The notes under the pieces were generated by a model. The model saw only the letters and a list, made by a program, of their open reading frames with translations. It was not told the origin of the DNA and did not search any database. A stretch of DNA of 5,365 nucleotides from Rhodothermaceae bacterium (GTDB lineage Bacteria; Bacteroidota; Rhodothermia; Rhodothermales; Rubricoccaceae): positions 1 through 5,365 of the forward strand of contig JABDIZ010000157.1 in NCBI GenBank assembly GCA_013003465.1, in the 5' to 3' direction. Shown here piece by piece: positions 4,354 through 5,365 of this stretch (position 1 is the first letter of the stretch; every line of letters begins with the position of its first letter). The position numbers and the translations under genes are program-made.

Positions 4354-5365
4354 GCGCTATCTCGCCCCCCCTGAATCGCAGGCTCAGCCGCGAAGACCTT
4401 CCGGAGGCGGCGGCAGGCGTCCTCCAGCACGTCCATCTCCTTGGCGTAGCAGAAGCGGAGGAAGAACCGCCCGTCGGCGGGATCGGCGAAGAATGAGTTG
4501 CCGGGCACGCAGGCCACGCCCGCCGTTTCGATGAGCGTGTTCGTCGCCTCGCGGTCGTCTGCAAATCCGGAGCGCTCGCGGCTCAACTGCTCGAAACCCG
4601 CGAGGACGTAGTACGCGCCGTCAGGCCAGTTGACGGCGAAACCGCAGGCCTCCAGCGTCTCGCACATCAGGGTGCGCTTGGCCGTGTAGTCGGCGAGCAT
4701 CTGCGTGTAGTAGGCGGCGTCCATCGGCAGCGCATCGGCGACGCCGTGCTGGAGTGGCGCGGGCGCGCAGATGTAGACGAGGTCGTTGATGAGCCCCATC
4801 TTCTCGATCACCGGCGGCGCAGCCACCGCGTAGCCCAACCGCCAGCCCGTCATGTTGAAGGTCTTCGAGAACCCCGAGAGCGTGACCGTCCGCTCGTAGG
4901 CACCGGGCAGGCTCGCCAGCGAGACGTGCCGGTGCCCGTCGTAAGTCATGTACTCGTAGATCTCATCGGTGATGGCCCACAGGTCGTGCTGTTCGAGCAA
5001 GCCGAGGAGTTGGGTCAGTTCGGCCTCACTCCAGATCTTGCCGCTCGGGTTGGCGGGCGTGCAGACGAGCACGGCCTTCGTCTTGTCCGTGATGGCCGCT
5101 TCGAGCGCGTTGAAATCCACCGACCAGCCTGTTCTACGCGAAGCCGCAGGATCTTGTGCGCGGAGCGGCACCGCCACGGGCGTGACACCGAGAAGGCTGA
5201 GAATCCCTCGGTGATATCCGTAGAATGGCTCAAATAACACAACCTCGTCGCCCGGCTCGAAGAGCGCCAGGCACGTCGAGACGAAGGCGCCGGTGCTCCC
5301 GACGGACACCATGACTTCCTGGTCCGAGCCCACGGGCAGGCCGTTGAAGTCGCGGGCCTTCTCGG
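4350..5365 (-). CDS. Class I/II PLP aminotransferase (N-terminus off right edge)
   Basis: This is a fold-type I aminotransferase missing roughly its first 60 residues; 337 residues are visible, the frame staying open to the window edge (EKARDFNGLPVGSDQEV). The chemistry is transfer of an alpha-amino group to a 2-oxoacid through PLP. Seen in order: GSTGAF phosphate-binding turn, LFEPGDEVVLFEPFYGYHRG, ANPSG (Asn codon 5049-5051), ITDEIYEYMTYDG with the PLP-contacting Asp (4965-4967) and Tyr (4956-4958), SGFSKTFNMTGWRLGY with the Schiff-base Lys (4863-4865), and FLRFCYAK with the substrate-carboxylate Arg (4455-4457). The EPFY and SGFSKTFNMTGWR patterns fit the aspartate/kynurenine/methionine aminotransferase subgroup; the exact substrate cannot be told from sequence. 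Between VPL and WSVDF there is an unusual RAQDPAASRRTG segment that overlaps a repeat-like stretch. GTG at 5331-5333 is an internal valine, not the start. It is convergent with ndk. Confidence 0.93.
   Translation of the reverse strand, partial: EKARDFNGLPVGSDQEVMVSVGSTGAFVSTCLALFEPGDEVVLFEPFYGYHRGILSLLGVTPVAVPLRAQDPAASRRTGWSVDFNALEAAITDKTKAVLVCTPANPSGKIWSEAELTQLLGLLEQHDLWAITDEIYEYMTYDGHRHVSLASLPGAYERTVTLSGFSKTFNMTGWRLGYAVAAPPVIEKMGLINDLVYICAPAPLQHGVADALPMDAAYYTQMLADYTAKRTLMCETLEACGFAVNWPDGAYYVLAGFEQLSRERSGFADDREATNTLIETAGVACVPGNSFFADPADGRFFLRFCYAKEMDVLEDACRRLRKVFAAEPAIQGGRDSA
5138..5157 (+). repeat. Possible in-frame fragment of the palindromic repeat family inside the aminotransferase gene
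   Basis: These 20 bp (GCGAAGCCGCAGGATCTTGT) match 17 of 20 positions of the left arm of the intergenic element at 2331-2350 (GCGTAGCCGAGGGATCTTGT), in the same orientation and without gaps. In the minus-strand gene they encode about QDPAAS within a segment where related aminotransferases usually have a shorter link before the W-x-x-D/F block. It may be a decayed repeat insertion that kept the frame. Chance similarity is possible because the match is short. Confidence 0.4.

Noticed and set aside
3785..4534. 249-residue open frame overlapping ndk and the aminotransferase end
   Set aside because: It is very rich in Arg/His, overlaps two well-supported genes in other frames, and resembles no protein family.
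1..5365. CRISPR array, tRNA/rRNA, transposase, phage, toxin-antitoxin or defence genes
   Set aside because: I looked on both strands and saw no repeat-spacer pattern, no RNA gene signature and no matching protein motifs; the window is largely ordinary chromosome.

Overview
The window looks like a piece of a GC-rich bacterial chromosome, most likely a high-GC member of the Bacteroidota/Rhodothermota (Rhodothermales-like). The grounds are a secreted CarboxypepD_reg-like protein of a type common in that group, a lysine 6-transaminase start, weak or absent Shine-Dalgarno sequences before most genes, and a dispersed-repeat family of a kind seen in these genomes. This assignment is an inference. 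The content is mostly core metabolism plus a few envelope genes. I found no phage, transposase, CRISPR, toxin or defence module, and no convincing new multi-gene system.

Layout: (1) positions 1-205, minus strand: the first 68 residues of an L-lysine 6-transaminase (lat), leaving the window on the left. (2) 206-408: a divergent promoter region with a short perfect palindrome at 312-329. (3) 409-2290, plus strand: lipA (lipoyl synthase), then two small predicted lipoproteins. The first overlaps the lipA stop by 4 bp inside a tandem heptamer tract; the second follows after 68 bp. The two lipoproteins look like diverged tandem paralogues. (4) 2291-2454: a 128-bp palindromic, MITE/REP-like element between convergent genes. 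(5) 2455-3642, minus strand: a secreted 395-residue protein with an N-terminal carboxypeptidase-like regulatory domain. (6) 3643-3851: a divergent promoter region with a strong inverted repeat at 3723-3759. (7) 3852-4292, plus strand: ndk. (8) 4293-4349: a large hairpin between convergent genes. (9) 4350-5365, minus strand: most of a fold-type I PLP aminotransferase, leaving the window on the right.

Functionally the genes are mostly unrelated: lipoate cofactor assembly, NTP balance, amino-acid transamination and envelope proteins. Only lipA with the two lipoproteins looks like an operon. The most interesting observations concern repeats. The intergenic element has 14-bp perfect ends and a second inner inverted repeat. 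A 17/20 match to one of its arms lies in frame inside the aminotransferase gene, where the protein seems to carry a short insertion. A period-7 tract forms the lipA/lipoprotein junction and could affect which start codon is used.
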